Part shown: piece after piece, positions 47,351 through 57,898 of the stretch
How the letters are laid out: every line of letters begins with the position of its first letter
How positions within the stretch are numbered: the stretch's first letter is position 1
Assembly: GCA_946894095.1 (NCBI GenBank)
Contig: OX335651.1
Coordinates: 8,082,501-8,146,500 of the forward strand
From: Incurvaria masculella
Lineage: Eukaryota > Arthropoda > Insecta > Lepidoptera > Incurvariidae
Direction of reading: 5' to 3'
Length of the DNA stretch: 64,000 nucleotides
Translations under genes and position numbers: made by a program
The notes under the pieces: generated by a model
The model's database searches: none
What the model was told of the DNA's origin: nothing
Seen by the model: only the letters and a program-made list of their open reading frames with translations

Positions 47351-47968
47351 ATGCTGCAGTACCTCAACACGTTCGATGGTAAGTACCTCTTATCTTCTAC
47401 GTCAGTGACAGACATCGATGACTTATGGCAATGCCTTGACTAGATCATGGTTCGTGCGTTCGATGAAGCCAACCAAACCAAGCTAACCTTTTTACTATCA
47501 GTCGTATTCAGAGAGCCCCTCGAAACTTATTACGAGATTAGCAACGGACTAACCGTATAAAAACCGGTTTAGTCAGGCGGATTAAAGTTAGTCCGCCCAC
47601 TCTGAATACGACAGTTTGTGCTCAATATTTGTGCGTGTTTTTGCCGCACGATCGTGACTATTAATCATTCCGAAAAGGATTTCATGTTAATAGGTTACTA
47701 AGTAAAACTGCATGGCAAATTCGGTCAAACTGCTTGCAAACTTACGTATTTATTTATCCACATTCATAGTTTTCGTTCGTTGAATGGGAATAAACGTTCA
47801 AATTTTACCATTGTGTAATAATCTGTTTTTTACTTTACAGCTGCATGCATCGACATCGCATTACAAATGTTGACAGAAAAGGAAATCAAACAATGAATAG
47901 CACCCGTTGGTGGTCGGTTCAAGTTCAAGACTAATTTAGCTTTATGGAAAGAAGACACAAGTGTATAT
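47351..47968 (+). pseudogene. Two exons of a SAM-domain gene with an in-frame stop
   Basis: Exon 47351-47378 starts ATG, encodes MLQYLNTFD and ends before GTAAGT. Exon 47841-47968 follows a TTTACAG acceptor, continues in phase (ACIDIALQMLTEKEIKQ), meets TGA at 47894-47896, then reads on in the same frame (IAPVGGRFKFKTNLALWKE) to a GTAAGT donor. Together these have the spacing and helix pattern of a sterile alpha motif, LTEKEI followed by GGRFKF being characteristic. Upstream is a GC-rich, promoter-like block with GCCGCCATTTG (about 47253). Later exons were not found. It may be a decayed copy of an insect SAM gene family captured in the insert. Confidence 0.6.
47501..47612 (+). mobile_element. 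Short palindromic MITE, copy 2
   Basis: 112 bases with 13-base inverted ends (GTCGTATTCAGAG and CTCTGAATACGAC), lying in the intron of the SAM-domain gene fragment. The relative at 38456-38567 is in the opposite orientation. Confidence 0.8.
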
Positions 47969-49760
47969 GTAAGTATGTCATATTATAATATTTTTTCGTA
48001 CAGCAATAAAATGAGAAACTGCTAATCATTTACCTAAAGATCTTTTCCTATGAAACAATAACTCATCGGACCTGGCTCGCTAGTTGGGGCTGTCAAGTAT
48101 TGAAGCTCTTATGAGTATAAAAAACAATTTCAATTGGTCAACAAATCTCAGGTGTCATTATAATGAGTTTTATTGTGAAAATCTGAAAATCCCGTCGCAT
48201 GTCGCAAGAGCCGACTAAGGGATTCGTTGTTCGTGGGTCGGATTCCTTACTTGGTTTGCTTACTAGGTGGTAGTCTAGTTTAGGTTAGCTTAGGTTAGGT
48301 AGCGCCCAGGTTGATACAATTGCATTGAACGAACGATGCTCGAAGCAATGAACGTTTTCTATATTTTCCATTCGGTTCAATGTAGCTGTGCAATAAAAAA
48401 GCCTTATTAATGATATAATCGATCTCGATCAAATCGACGACACATTCTAACTCTGTGAATGTTGCACTTTATATTTATTTATAGATTTAAACTTTTTTGT
48501 ATTCAACCTGACATCGATGGCTAATTACCACATTCCTGACGGAATTAGGTTCCATGCCAGGGCCTTCCCTTTATGAGCACGGCTACACTGAACTGGATGG
48601 AAAACACGGACAGTTGTTCATTGCCGCTTTAAACATAGTTTCATCCAATGCGGTGGTAACATTACCAAAGTGGTGGGTTTACAAGTGAGGAATTACAAAT
48701 TGTTAAAATCTTATGCAATGATCATAAAATAGGTAATGCGATTTACAGAAAATTATATCTTGGAATCTTAACTATTTTTGAGATGCAAATATAAATGTGA
48801 GGGGCTCATAGTTTAGGGTCGCGGAGTCTTGCTTCTCATGCCGGAGGTCACTTTCTAAGTTGCAGGTCCGAAATCCATTTAAAACAGCGGGGCTCCCCTT
48901 TTTCAACTAGGTGAAAGGATTATATCTCTCTGGTTGGTACCATCGACCACAAGCGGCAATTCTAATCAGCTAAATTAAAATCTGCAGAGATATTACGTGC
49001 TATTCAGTTCAATGTAGCAGTGATCATAAAGTGAAGGCATGCGGTGTGTTATGATGATATTATGGTGGGGTGTGGTATTTATTTATCCATCCATTTTCAC
49101 TTAGGTACTTAAAAAACTTCATTTTACGTAATCACCTTTAGATTTAAGCACAAAAGTATCTAACAACACTGTAATTAATAATGTGATTTGTTAAAGGTGA
49201 ATTGGAGGTGGTGCAAAAAATATTGGAATGCAGCGAAGCGGGAGAAAAACCTCGACAGACCATTCAGACTCTCCTGGGCATACACAACTAAGTCACGCGA
49301 TATTGCACTACGTTCAGGGCAACCTTAAACGGAGCGCATCACCATCAACGCCACGCTACGCATTGGTATTCGCAAGGAAAACGTATGTAGAGTCAAAGTC
49401 CAATGTCTGACGGCGAGAATGAAGCCGTTTGTACATGCGAAATCTTTGTTTTCAAATAGAGAGACTCATTTAACAATGTTGGTGCATTTTGGCCTATCAT
49501 TTCCATAAAATGTTGTCATGACATTTAACAGGTCATTATTTCTCTTGTATTCCTGTCTCTGATGCACGCTATTGATATACTGTATACTAATTTTAAGATT
49601 GTCTAATATAATAATAAATTTGTTTGTTCAATATTTTTTTGATGATTTCATTTAAAACCTCATGCATCTAAAACTAAAAGATATAAAATTAATAATACCA
49701 ATTTTAATCATGTATGTGTAATATTGATACCTTTACATAATTTTCTTGAAATTTCTAGTT

Positions 49761-50265
49761 ACAAACGCATGTTATAATTACAATGTACTGATGCGTTTAA
49801 TTTCCTTCGTGATCTTTTAACTTTACTCTCCCTATGAATATTTATTACATACCAATAGTTTAGCGCCAATTCACTGTTTTTTCCTCATACTTTCATAATA
49901 CAAGTACATATTTTCAAAGCATGGTCTCTTTTCAATGTGATTTTTTTGCATGAAACTAAGCAAATTTTTTTAAATTTTTTTAAAGATGAAACTACTTGAC
50001 TGAACTCTTAAAACATTTTAGGGTTCAGTTAAGTACTTACTTTTAACTTTAAAAATGTTTTCAAACGAAATTTGCTAAGTTTCATGAATCACCTTGAAAA
50101 TACCATGCTTTGAAAATATGTACTTGTATTATGAAAGTATGAGCAAAAACAGTTAATTGGCGCTGAACTATTGGTATGTAATAAATGTTCATACGGAGAG
50201 TAAAGTTAAAAGATCACGAAGGAAGTTAAACTTATCAGTACATTATAATTATAATATGCGTTTGT
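49761..50265. mobile_element. Large foldback element
   Basis: Arms of about 200 bases (49761-49974 and about 50060-50265) are inverted copies, including CATACTTTCATAATACAAGT and TTTAACTTTACTCTCC on each side, with about 90% identity by eye. About 85 bases separate them. No coding frame. The arms are long enough to form a stable hairpin transcript. Confidence 0.85.
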
Positions 50266-50711
50266 GAATGAGATATTATCAGGAAATGTTGCACAGAATA
50301 ATGGTGTAGACTCGATAAAAGTACAATACTTACCCTACTTTTTATTGGTAACATCCCGATGAAGTATCAGGAACAGACTGGTTCATTGCCTGACCGTACC
50401 GATTGTGCTTCTATTTATTCATATTAAAACATCAGAGTGATCATGATACCTTAACATGACGTCTGCATGTGGTATCATTATTGTCTTGCTCTATTAGTTG
50501 TAGTAAGCCTTACGCTTTACACTTCCTGTCCTGTTGATTGTCTGACGACATGGCTTCTGACGTCATAACTTCTAACAATCCAAGTCATGATGTTGTATCA
50601 GTGCAGTGATTTCCTGTTAATTGATTCGTTTGGACGCTGAGTCGGTTTTTAAGAGGAATTCCTTCTAACGGAACGAGAATTCCGCTTATAATCAGGGGTC
50701 AATTTTTCTCA

Positions 50712-52340
50712 GTGTGCAAATACATTGAAATTTTACTCAATCGGGTCAGGGCAAAATTCTTAAAAGATCAGACAATATTCGACAATTCACCGGCTGATAG
50801 ATCAAAAATACCATTACCCCTAGGTCGTGAAGCTTTGACTGTTCCAGATGCATCAGGGTTTCATGCTCCGACGGCGCGAAGGGGGCCACTACATGGTCAT
50901 CAAACGTCGGCGACTACTCCTACGTCTTCCCCGCACCTCAACATATCTACAATCAAACTTCCTTTTCCCCTTACCTTCGTCCCTTTAAATGCCCAAGATC
51001 TCCAAAATGCCAAATTACACATATATCGAAGCAGTCAATCAGATACGTTCTGTGAAGAGAAAATGTGTATTCAAGCTTCAAGGCCGCTGCCATTACGAAG
51101 TCGCCTTTCCAATCTTTCACCAATATTACAAGATGATATCATTCATTTGGCCGGTCGCATTAAAGCAGCACCAGAGATTTCTGAAAATGTAAAGAATCCT
51201 ATCATACTGGATGGTCGCCACCCAGCAACTAAACTTCTTGTGCTGGATTATCACAAAAACACTGCGCATGCTAACAACGAGCTAGTCATAAACGAGCTAA
51301 GACAGCGCTACTGGATACTAAGAATACGTGACACTGTTCGAAGCGTGGCAAAAAGATGTCAAATTTGCAGGATTCGGCGAGCTATGCCCCTAAACCCTCC
51401 AATGGGAGACCTGCCTGCCGAGCGACTAGCTCACCACCACCGTCCATTTACCTTTGTTGGACTGGATTACTTCGGACCAGTACAAGTAGCTGTCTTGCGA
51501 AGACGAGAGAAGAGATATGTAGCCTTGTATACCTGCATGACATCAAGAGCGGTACACCTTGAAATAGTTGGTAGTCTTTCAGCCGATGCAGCTATAATGA
51601 GCTTACGTCGCTTAATTGCTCGAAGGGGTGCACCAACCAAGATATTTTCCGATAATGGGACTGCGTTCGTGGGAGCTCACAATCAATTGAAAGAACTTTA
51701 TAACCAAGAGGTTGGAGACTTCGCTGCAAACAAAAATATTGAGTGGAGTTTCATTCCTCCAGCGGCTCCATTTATGGGAGGAGCATGGGAACGACTCGTG
51801 CGAAGTGTTAAAACTGCATTGAGTGTTGTTTTACACGAAAGAGCTCCGAGAGAGGAAATATTGCACACACTTTTGCTAGAAGCTGAGGCGATTATCAATT
51901 CTCGGCCTCTCACACACGTGTCAGTGGACAAAGCTGATGCGGAAGCTCTGACTCCTTTCCATTTCATCTTGGGATCCTCATCTTATTCACCTCTTCCTAT
52001 TAAACTGAATGATGCGGACTTGCTGCGAAGATCTGATTGGAAGAAAGCACTTCGCTTGGCTGATTTGTTCTGGAATAGATGGATTAAAGAATATCTTCCT
52101 ACTCTATCACCTCGACCACGAAGCAAAGATTTGTCTTCGAATGTTGCGATTGGGGATTTGGTGCTAATAGCAGACAGCAACCTGCCACGCGGAACATGGC
52201 CTCGAGGAAGAGTGACTGCTGTGTTCCCTGGACGTGATGGAGTGGTAAGAGTAGTGGAAGTGGCAACGACAACAGGAAATTTGCGTCGACCTGTGAAGAA
52301 AATTGTACGTCTGCCGCTGGAAAAGACCGAAGACTGTTAG
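50712..52340 (+). CDS. BEL/Pao pol, 3' part (integrase)
   Basis: The frame is open from about 50625; the nominal start at 50712 is GTG, so there is no true start and this is the continuation of the split pol. It carries the zinc-binding motif (HANNELVINELRQRYW, then CQICRI), the DDE integrase core with Asp in GLDYFGP (about residue 252), Asp in SDNGT (about 313) and Glu in GGAWERL (about 359), and a C-terminal DUF5641-like domain (about 430-530). It stops 46 bases before the 3' LTR. Confidence 0.88.
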   Translation: MCKYIEILLNRVRAKFLKDQTIFDNSPADRSKIPLPLGREALTVPDASGFHAPTARRGPLHGHQTSATTPTSSPHLNISTIKLPFPLTFVPLNAQDLQNAKLHIYRSSQSDTFCEEKMCIQASRPLPLRSRLSNLSPILQDDIIHLAGRIKAAPEISENVKNPIILDGRHPATKLLVLDYHKNTAHANNELVINELRQRYWILRIRDTVRSVAKRCQICRIRRAMPLNPPMGDLPAERLAHHHRPFTFVGLDYFGPVQVAVLRRREKRYVALYTCMTSRAVHLEIVGSLSADAAIMSLRRLIARRGAPTKIFSDNGTAFVGAHNQLKELYNQEVGDFAANKNIEWSFIPPAAPFMGGAWERLVRSVKTALSVVLHERAPREEILHTLLLEAEAIINSRPLTHVSVDKADAEALTPFHFILGSSSYSPLPIKLNDADLLRRSDWKKALRLADLFWNRWIKEYLPTLSPRPRSKDLSSNVAIGDLVLIADSNLPRGTWPRGRVTAVFPGRDGVVRVVEVATTTGNLRRPVKKIVRLPLEKTEDC

Positions 52341-52373
52341 AGTCGTCGCTTCTTATTTGATTGAGATGGCTCA

Positions 52374-52386
52374 CAAAAGGGGGCGA
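52374..52386 (+). promoter_or_regulatory. Polypurine tract
   Basis: AAAAGGGGGCGA-type sequence directly abuts the 3' LTR, as needed to prime plus-strand DNA synthesis. Confidence 0.8.
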
Positions 52387-52516
52387 TGTTAGCGACTGGC
52401 AAGAGATAGAAAAATATTGAATATTGAACTTTGTAAAAAGAAGGGCTGTCAAATTACTCTTAATAAAAAATTGTGTCATGAATCTGAGGCCTCGACTTTT
52501 CATTTAATTTCCAACA
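52387..52516 (+). repeat. 3' LTR of the BEL/Pao element
   Basis: 130 bases identical by eye to the 5' LTR, followed by CAAAG, the second copy of the target duplication. Confidence 0.92.
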
Positions 52517-54111
52517 CAAAGTATCAACAAAATGTCGTCTTGAGTTGTTGAAAAATATGGAAATAACGCCATAAAGGACAACAAGAGCAATGGAATCACA
52601 TTCCACGTATGAGTGCAAGCATATTCAGTATATTTTTAGTTTAGTTGACCTGAAACTTTTTATGTGTTGTAAAGGCGCAAACAGGGTTGGCACAAGCAAA
52701 CTTAAATTGTCAGTTCGATTTTTATTTTTGTTTTCATTTCAGTATTATATATTGAACTAAATTTTATTTTAAAAACAAGTAGGGCTGCCAAAAAACAATA
52801 GTCTACGTACTGTTTATAATTTTTTATAATGTCGTTTAGGATGTTTGTATAATTTGTCTTAGTTCTGAGGCTGTGATAAAAAGGTACATCCTTGAAAATG
52901 GTCAAAATTTTACATGTGACAGACAGCTCGTTTCCATAAAGATTAAAATTCTCAAGTCGTTTCTTGGCTCAAATGTCCTTTTGTCATTGAATGAGTATTC
53001 ATTCCTTCAACCTGCTACATTTAATCATAGACTCCATCTTCTTAGGGCTATTATCGAAAAATATGTAAATGTAAAACTTTATCATATACATAAAACCAAT
53101 CCGGGGATTAAAGCCGCCACAAAAGGACAAAAGCGTAATAAACTGAACCTATTTGAAGGAAATAAAAATAAATAAAAAGAAAGAACTTAGTGGTTTATCA
53201 AAATACCATCACACATTTACGGCGAACGGCAATAATCATCAACAGGTTTTACATAACACTGTACTGACTATTATTTGGACTATTTTTTAGCATCTAAAAC
53301 GCATTGAACGAAATTTTTACATGCATAAAATGCAAACATGGACAATTCAAGAATAATCAATATTATTTGTTTTGCAATGTTTGACCCATACTTGCAATAC
53401 ATTAATGATTCCCTCTTTGTGTTTATTTTATTTTATGATTTCAATATTTACAAATTGTGTATATTCGACTTTATTAATTTATCCTTAATATCGATGATTT
53501 TTACTCAGAATAACGATGGTTTAATGAATGATTCCATTAATATTTTTTTCATTTTCCCGCTTGCAAATTCGCGAAAAGATTATTTGATGCCTTGTTAACT
53601 ATACAATCATGGTACTACTTGTTCTGACCACTATCACTAAATAGGAACCTTAATATTTTAATGCACAATACAATATATTGTTATTTATTTTCGTGATCAT
53701 TTTTGGCAACCCTGCCGTTTTCACTTACATTTTTCATTTAGTTTTGACGCGCCATTCTGCTCAAAGGGCTTAGGATGCGCGCATCGTTGATGTGTCATGA
53801 TGGATTAGGATGAATTTTGCACTATATCTACGACCAGATGTCACAAATGTCACCATCCCTTTTTCTCACGCTATAACTTATTCAATTTAAGGAAATTGTT
53901 GTCTCATTTCATTCTTCCACGATTAGATGAATCTATTTGTCACTTTTTCGCATGATGCATTTCCTTATACCTTTGTCCTGCTCTTTTACCCTTTACGTAT
54001 TAGAGTTTGGTGCGCATGTAAAAGTATAGGTGTGTGAGTTTTTTTAAAAATAGGAACGCTTTTGAACTATCATCAGTATGGAGGTACCGTATCCATTCTT
54101 TTTCATCTAAG

Positions 54112-54290
54112 AAGCAAGTCAAATAACAGGCAAAAGACAATCTTCATACACATTTTCATTTCTCTGTTGTGTGACACAGGATAAATTTTTCGAAAAAACA
54201 AACACGTGCAGACATAGATATTTGTTGCCTGATATTAAAGATCGTAACCTCACGGTAACTTTTTCAATATGAATTCTTAGTAAGGTTATT
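54112..54290 (+). repeat. Right arm of the long-inverted-repeat element
   Basis: Matches 1-145 at roughly 80% and continues more weakly, resembling 150-195. It is the inverted partner of 40884-41011. Confidence 0.6.
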
Positions 54291-55776
54291 ATTTTATATT
54301 GTAATACGTCTTTCTTGGTGCTTATAGTATGTTTTAGAATACAATTTGCTGTGCTGACGGATGTATTCTTACACCAAGTAATAATACAGTATTTATACAT
54401 TTTATTTCGTGTAGAAATTTAGATAAATTTACGAATGAAATGATATTACACGCGCCTAAACCGTCCTTCCCGAACGAGGCGGGGATGGAATGGTGTCCGG
54501 TGACTTCACACCGGGCGGCTGAAGGTGCACGTGGCGTACATGAGAACAATAGCGCGTGGTCATATTTACGAATCTTTAAAAAAATATTGTTAAGCCATTT
54601 GAAGTGCTAGAAAAAAAATAAAAACACCATATTTTAAGTTGGAGCTTCCATAATTAAAATAAAAATTAATATAAATAGCGTTCCCAGGCTCATTGTCTAA
54701 CTAGACTAATAAACGGTTAAAGGCCTTCGTTTTTTGGGAACATTTTTATTTTATTTTATTTTGTATGGGAAACTTACGGGACACAGAAAAAACTTCAACA
54801 TGTAAATGAATAAAAGTATACGAGAGTAAGGCACTGTGCCCCAATAACAAGTTTTGCACAGCATGCAAAAACATAATCAACACTGATAGGACGCTAAACA
54901 ATTAATGTAAATATACTTGTATTGTTAGGAGACAAATATTCTAAAACCTTTTTTAATCTACTTCTGAAACATGAACAATTGCCGTGAAATACATTGAGAT
55001 TATCCTGGCAAATATTTACCCAATTATTAAAAAGACTGCATATTCTTGCTACAGGATTGGTAAAAGAAATATTTGCTTCATATAAACTGGTTCTAAATAA
55101 TTCTAAATTTCTATGACTGAGGGCCGAGTGCGAGGCCGAGTGCACAACGCTTCGTAAAATGTTACAAAGTTATAAAGTAAGAGCAGACTCTCAATTTTCT
55201 TAAAAGGCTTTGTAACTCTAAAAATAAATCCAATTAATTTATTAGCCCTAGTGATGAGGCATTTAAGTGCAACTTAAAAGAAATGACAGATTCTAAATAT
55301 ATATATCCTGGTTCAATAAAGAAACTATATAGAAATGGCGGCATGAGATTCGCAAGTACAAGTTGCGAATCTCATGCTATCTCGCTTCCACTATATCGCT
55401 ATCTATACTCAGACAGTGCGGTACCGACTGCAAAACAAAATATCAAATCAGAGCGTGCAGCGATATGTACTCAGTTGCGTTGTTAAGTCGGTAATGTTTC
55501 ACTGGTTGAACTGAACAGATCTACGACTTCTAAAACCGCGGGCAGATTTTTTGGAGTGTCGCCCGTGAAATTGTGTTTAAGAGAGTCGTTATCCTATCAT
55601 ATAACTACGGGCAATAACTGTTTACATGCTCTTAATGTTTAACTATGTTTATGAACATTTTGATTCTAAAATATTTTATCAAAATCTACTCCTGTATTTT
55701 AATTTTTTGGGTACGGGTAATGTATAAATACTGGAACATTTTAACCAGTTTATTAAAAAAGGCATTTCTTTCTTAA
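54291..55776. other. Intergenic region with a LINE relic and a hairpin
   Basis: On the minus strand, 55145-54894 encodes a decayed LINE C-terminus (SLYEANISFTNPVARICSL). A perfect 15-base inverted repeat with a 7-base loop lies at 55341-55377 (GCATGAGATTCGCAA and its complement). No host gene was recognised. Confidence 0.55.
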
Positions 55777-56300
55777 GGTGGCCCAACAAAAGGGGAAAGA
55801 AGATCACGCCCATATTTCTTGTCAGAGATCCAAAATTTTGCTCAAAATAGCTTTATTTGATCGAACTAGATGTCTGATGACCATTGGCATTGTAAAATTG
55901 TGTTTGGTTTATAAGTTATAATGTCCGAAAGTTCGAATTTTTCGCGCGTTTTAAACAATAACTTTGGAGGTAGATTACGCAATGATAAAGTAAGAACATC
56001 GTAAAAAGATCAGTCATCAGACATAGCTTATTTAATCAAGATTTATGATCTATTTGGTTTTTGTTATATTTTTGACTACAGCGGTCGTGGTTTACTTTTA
56101 GCTATAAGTCGTTTTGAAATTAAAATTTTCGTAAATCTTACCAAATCATACACTATGCACATTGTCTTTTATGTGGACATGTTGCATCTTCCTCATCGCG
56201 GAGCCTGTCTTATTCTTTGAAACAGAGAAGGTCCCAAAGGGGAACAGCACGGTTTTGTACCGTGCCCGCGAATGAGTTAGGCCCGCCGGGTTGGGCCACC
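55777..56300 (+). mobile_element. TTAA-flanked MITE, copy 5
   Basis: TTAA at 55773-55776 and 56301-56304 flanks a copy close to 18605-19129, with a short deletion after the left end. The right inverted end is GGGTTGGGCCACC. Confidence 0.87.
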
Positions 56301-56789
56301 TTAAAAAAAATTTAAAATCATAAATTACTTGTGACTTCTCGACAGCCGTTAGTTAATTACTTGGTTCAGATGAATCTTCTGGACCTAGTGGCATGCAATA
56401 AGGCCTTTTAATACATAAATAAATACATTTAAATAATCCACAGTTTTCTTAACCTTTTCCTACCTCTTGAACTAATACATTATAAGGGAATATACGTTTT
56501 CGTACTAAACAGGAATGTCGCTTATTCCAAGGAATGTGATATGTATTTATGTTTAATCTATTGTAAAATATTACAAAAACTTTAAACATAAATGTATACT
56601 TTGTAACAATATAATGCTGACCGTACCGTCCGTTGGACAAGTACAAGCCGCCATTTCTGTATCATTTCTTTAATGAACAAGCTTATACCCAAGTCACGAA
56701 CTGCTGTGCTGCAAGTGCACACGATCAGGGAATTAGAGATAGACACTCTTAATGAGAGCTCGATGACAGCCATATGACGGCGCACATGC

Positions 56790-57344
56790 TCACAACCATG
56801 CGCGGCCGACCGAAGGACGCCCGCTGCCCCGAGAGCTGCTGCTGTGCTCCCCGTCGTTCTGCCAGGAATGACGTGGTTGAATGCAGCGCCTTATCGATGT
56901 CTCGTTGAAATGATGACCAGCGGCCTTTTTGCCGAACAGCGATAGTCGCTGCCAGCGTCAGTGTCGCTGCTAACGAGCCATCGCATACAAGAATTTTCGG
57001 CTACCATCGACTTACCGATACCGACGACATAGACTATGTCGATGGCGGCTACGGATAAAAATTAATTGCGGTTAAATAAATCTTTTATCCGCAGTAACGG
57101 TAGCCGCAAAATTTGGTATGCGATGTCTCGTTAGCAGCGACACTGACGCTGGCAGCGACAGTCGCTGTTCGGCAATAAGGCCGCAGACCGCCGCTAGCTT
57201 ATAGCGATAGGCACTGCAGAGCATGCCGAGAAGCAGTCCGGGTAATAGGGGATACCCTCAGGCCCGCACCTGCACACAAATCGTGCAGAAGACCCAGGCG
57301 ACGACGTGAGCGCTTTGTACGATCTGTGTGGAGTCTAGAGTCAT
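56790..57344 (-). CDS. Hypothetical two-exon small protein, divergent to SRP19
   Basis: Exon 57344-57270 (ATG, 25 codons, hydrophobic stretch VVAWVFCTICV) ends CAG before GTGCGG. Exon 56858-56790 follows ATTCCTGGCAG in the same phase and encodes a Ser/Arg/Gly-rich end (EHSSSSRGSGRPSVGRAWL) with TGA. The product of 47 residues would resemble a signal-anchored or secreted peptide. It has no match that I recognise, and a MITE fills the intron. It could equally be chance splice signals. Confidence 0.22.
56921..57183. mobile_element. MITE with about 85-base inverted arms
   Basis: The left arm begins CGGCCTTTTTGCCGAACAGC and the right end is its near-complement; CCAGCGTCAGTGTCGCTGC is exact in both. 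About 90 bases lie between the arms. It is about 0.7 kb upstream of the SRP19 start. The target duplication is not clear. Confidence 0.85.
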
Positions 57345-57898
57345 GTCCCTTATGTCAAAATGACGTTCCCGGCAGTGAATATAAGCAATTCGGAACAGTC
57401 GTGTATATACGCGTACTTTGTTGCAATCTCTGCAATATACGCATTTCGGAGCGCAGTGTCAATTTAGGCGAATTGATGACTTGCGAAAGGTCTTTCGAGT
57501 AAAATTTTGTGTCGATTGGAAATGAGTTGAATTGCTTGGTTTTTCGAGTTTACCCTATGAAATTAGAAGGATTTTAGTTTGTGTAATGTAAAATTAATGG
57601 TCATGCTGGAGCTTGAGGATTGCTCTGAGCGGTTCTACCCGATTCCGTTGCGTATTCGACAGTACGATCAGGGATGAGAATTAAACCGTCTTTGCCCGTG
57701 ACACTGTTCTGTCAACTGTCACGTCCACAGAACATATAATATCCTAACGGTCACGTCGTCACCTGTATCCTGCAATATCTCTGTGATCACCACTTCAACT
57801 TGCTTGCTTTCAGATTTTGCGTTATTTGTTTGGGTGATATGCGACCGACCGACTTGATGGTTTAATAGCTCTGTGTGAAGGTAATAAGAGGTTAAGCA

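Larger units (their letters stand above)
45593..50708. mobile_element. About 5.1 kb insert that splits the BEL pol gene
   Basis: The pol frame is lost near 45593-45629 and integrase coding resumes near 50712. The five bases TCAGT occur at both edges (45588-45592 and 50709-50713) in the same codon phase, so they may be the target duplication of a large insertion. No LTRs or clear inverted termini were found; the ends share only GACCC(C/G)TG in inverted orientation. Inside lie SINE pieces (45919-46060, 48205-48392, 48511-48658, 48800-49095), two short MITEs, a large foldback and two SAM-domain exons. The exact boundaries are uncertain. Confidence 0.5.
41143..52516 (+). mobile_element. BEL/Pao LTR retrotransposon, young, disrupted
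   Basis: Two 130-base LTRs (41143-41272 and 52387-52516) start TG, end CA and look identical by eye. A 5-bp duplication CAAAG lies at 41138-41142 and 52517-52521. A primer-binding site, gag-pol frame, integrase and polypurine tract lie in the expected order. The order protease-RT-RNaseH-integrase and the protein motifs place it in BEL/Pao. The LTRs are unusually short for this group. The coding region is split by about 5.1 kb of unrelated DNA, so the copy cannot make a full polyprotein. Confidence 0.9.
41012..54111 (+). mobile_element. P-like (THAP) DNA transposon, copy 2, split by a BEL element
   Basis: Ends match copy 1 (CTTAGATGAAAAAGGAATGG; ...CATCTAAG) and are flanked by a perfect 8-bp duplication AAGCAAGT (41004-41011 and 54112-54119). 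Without the BEL insert it would be about 1.7 kb and colinear with 34783-36847. The THAP start is decayed: a stop and a Tyr codon replace two of its cysteine codons near 52540. The transposase-like C-terminus at about 52985-53170 is still open. It encodes no intact enzyme. Confidence 0.82.
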
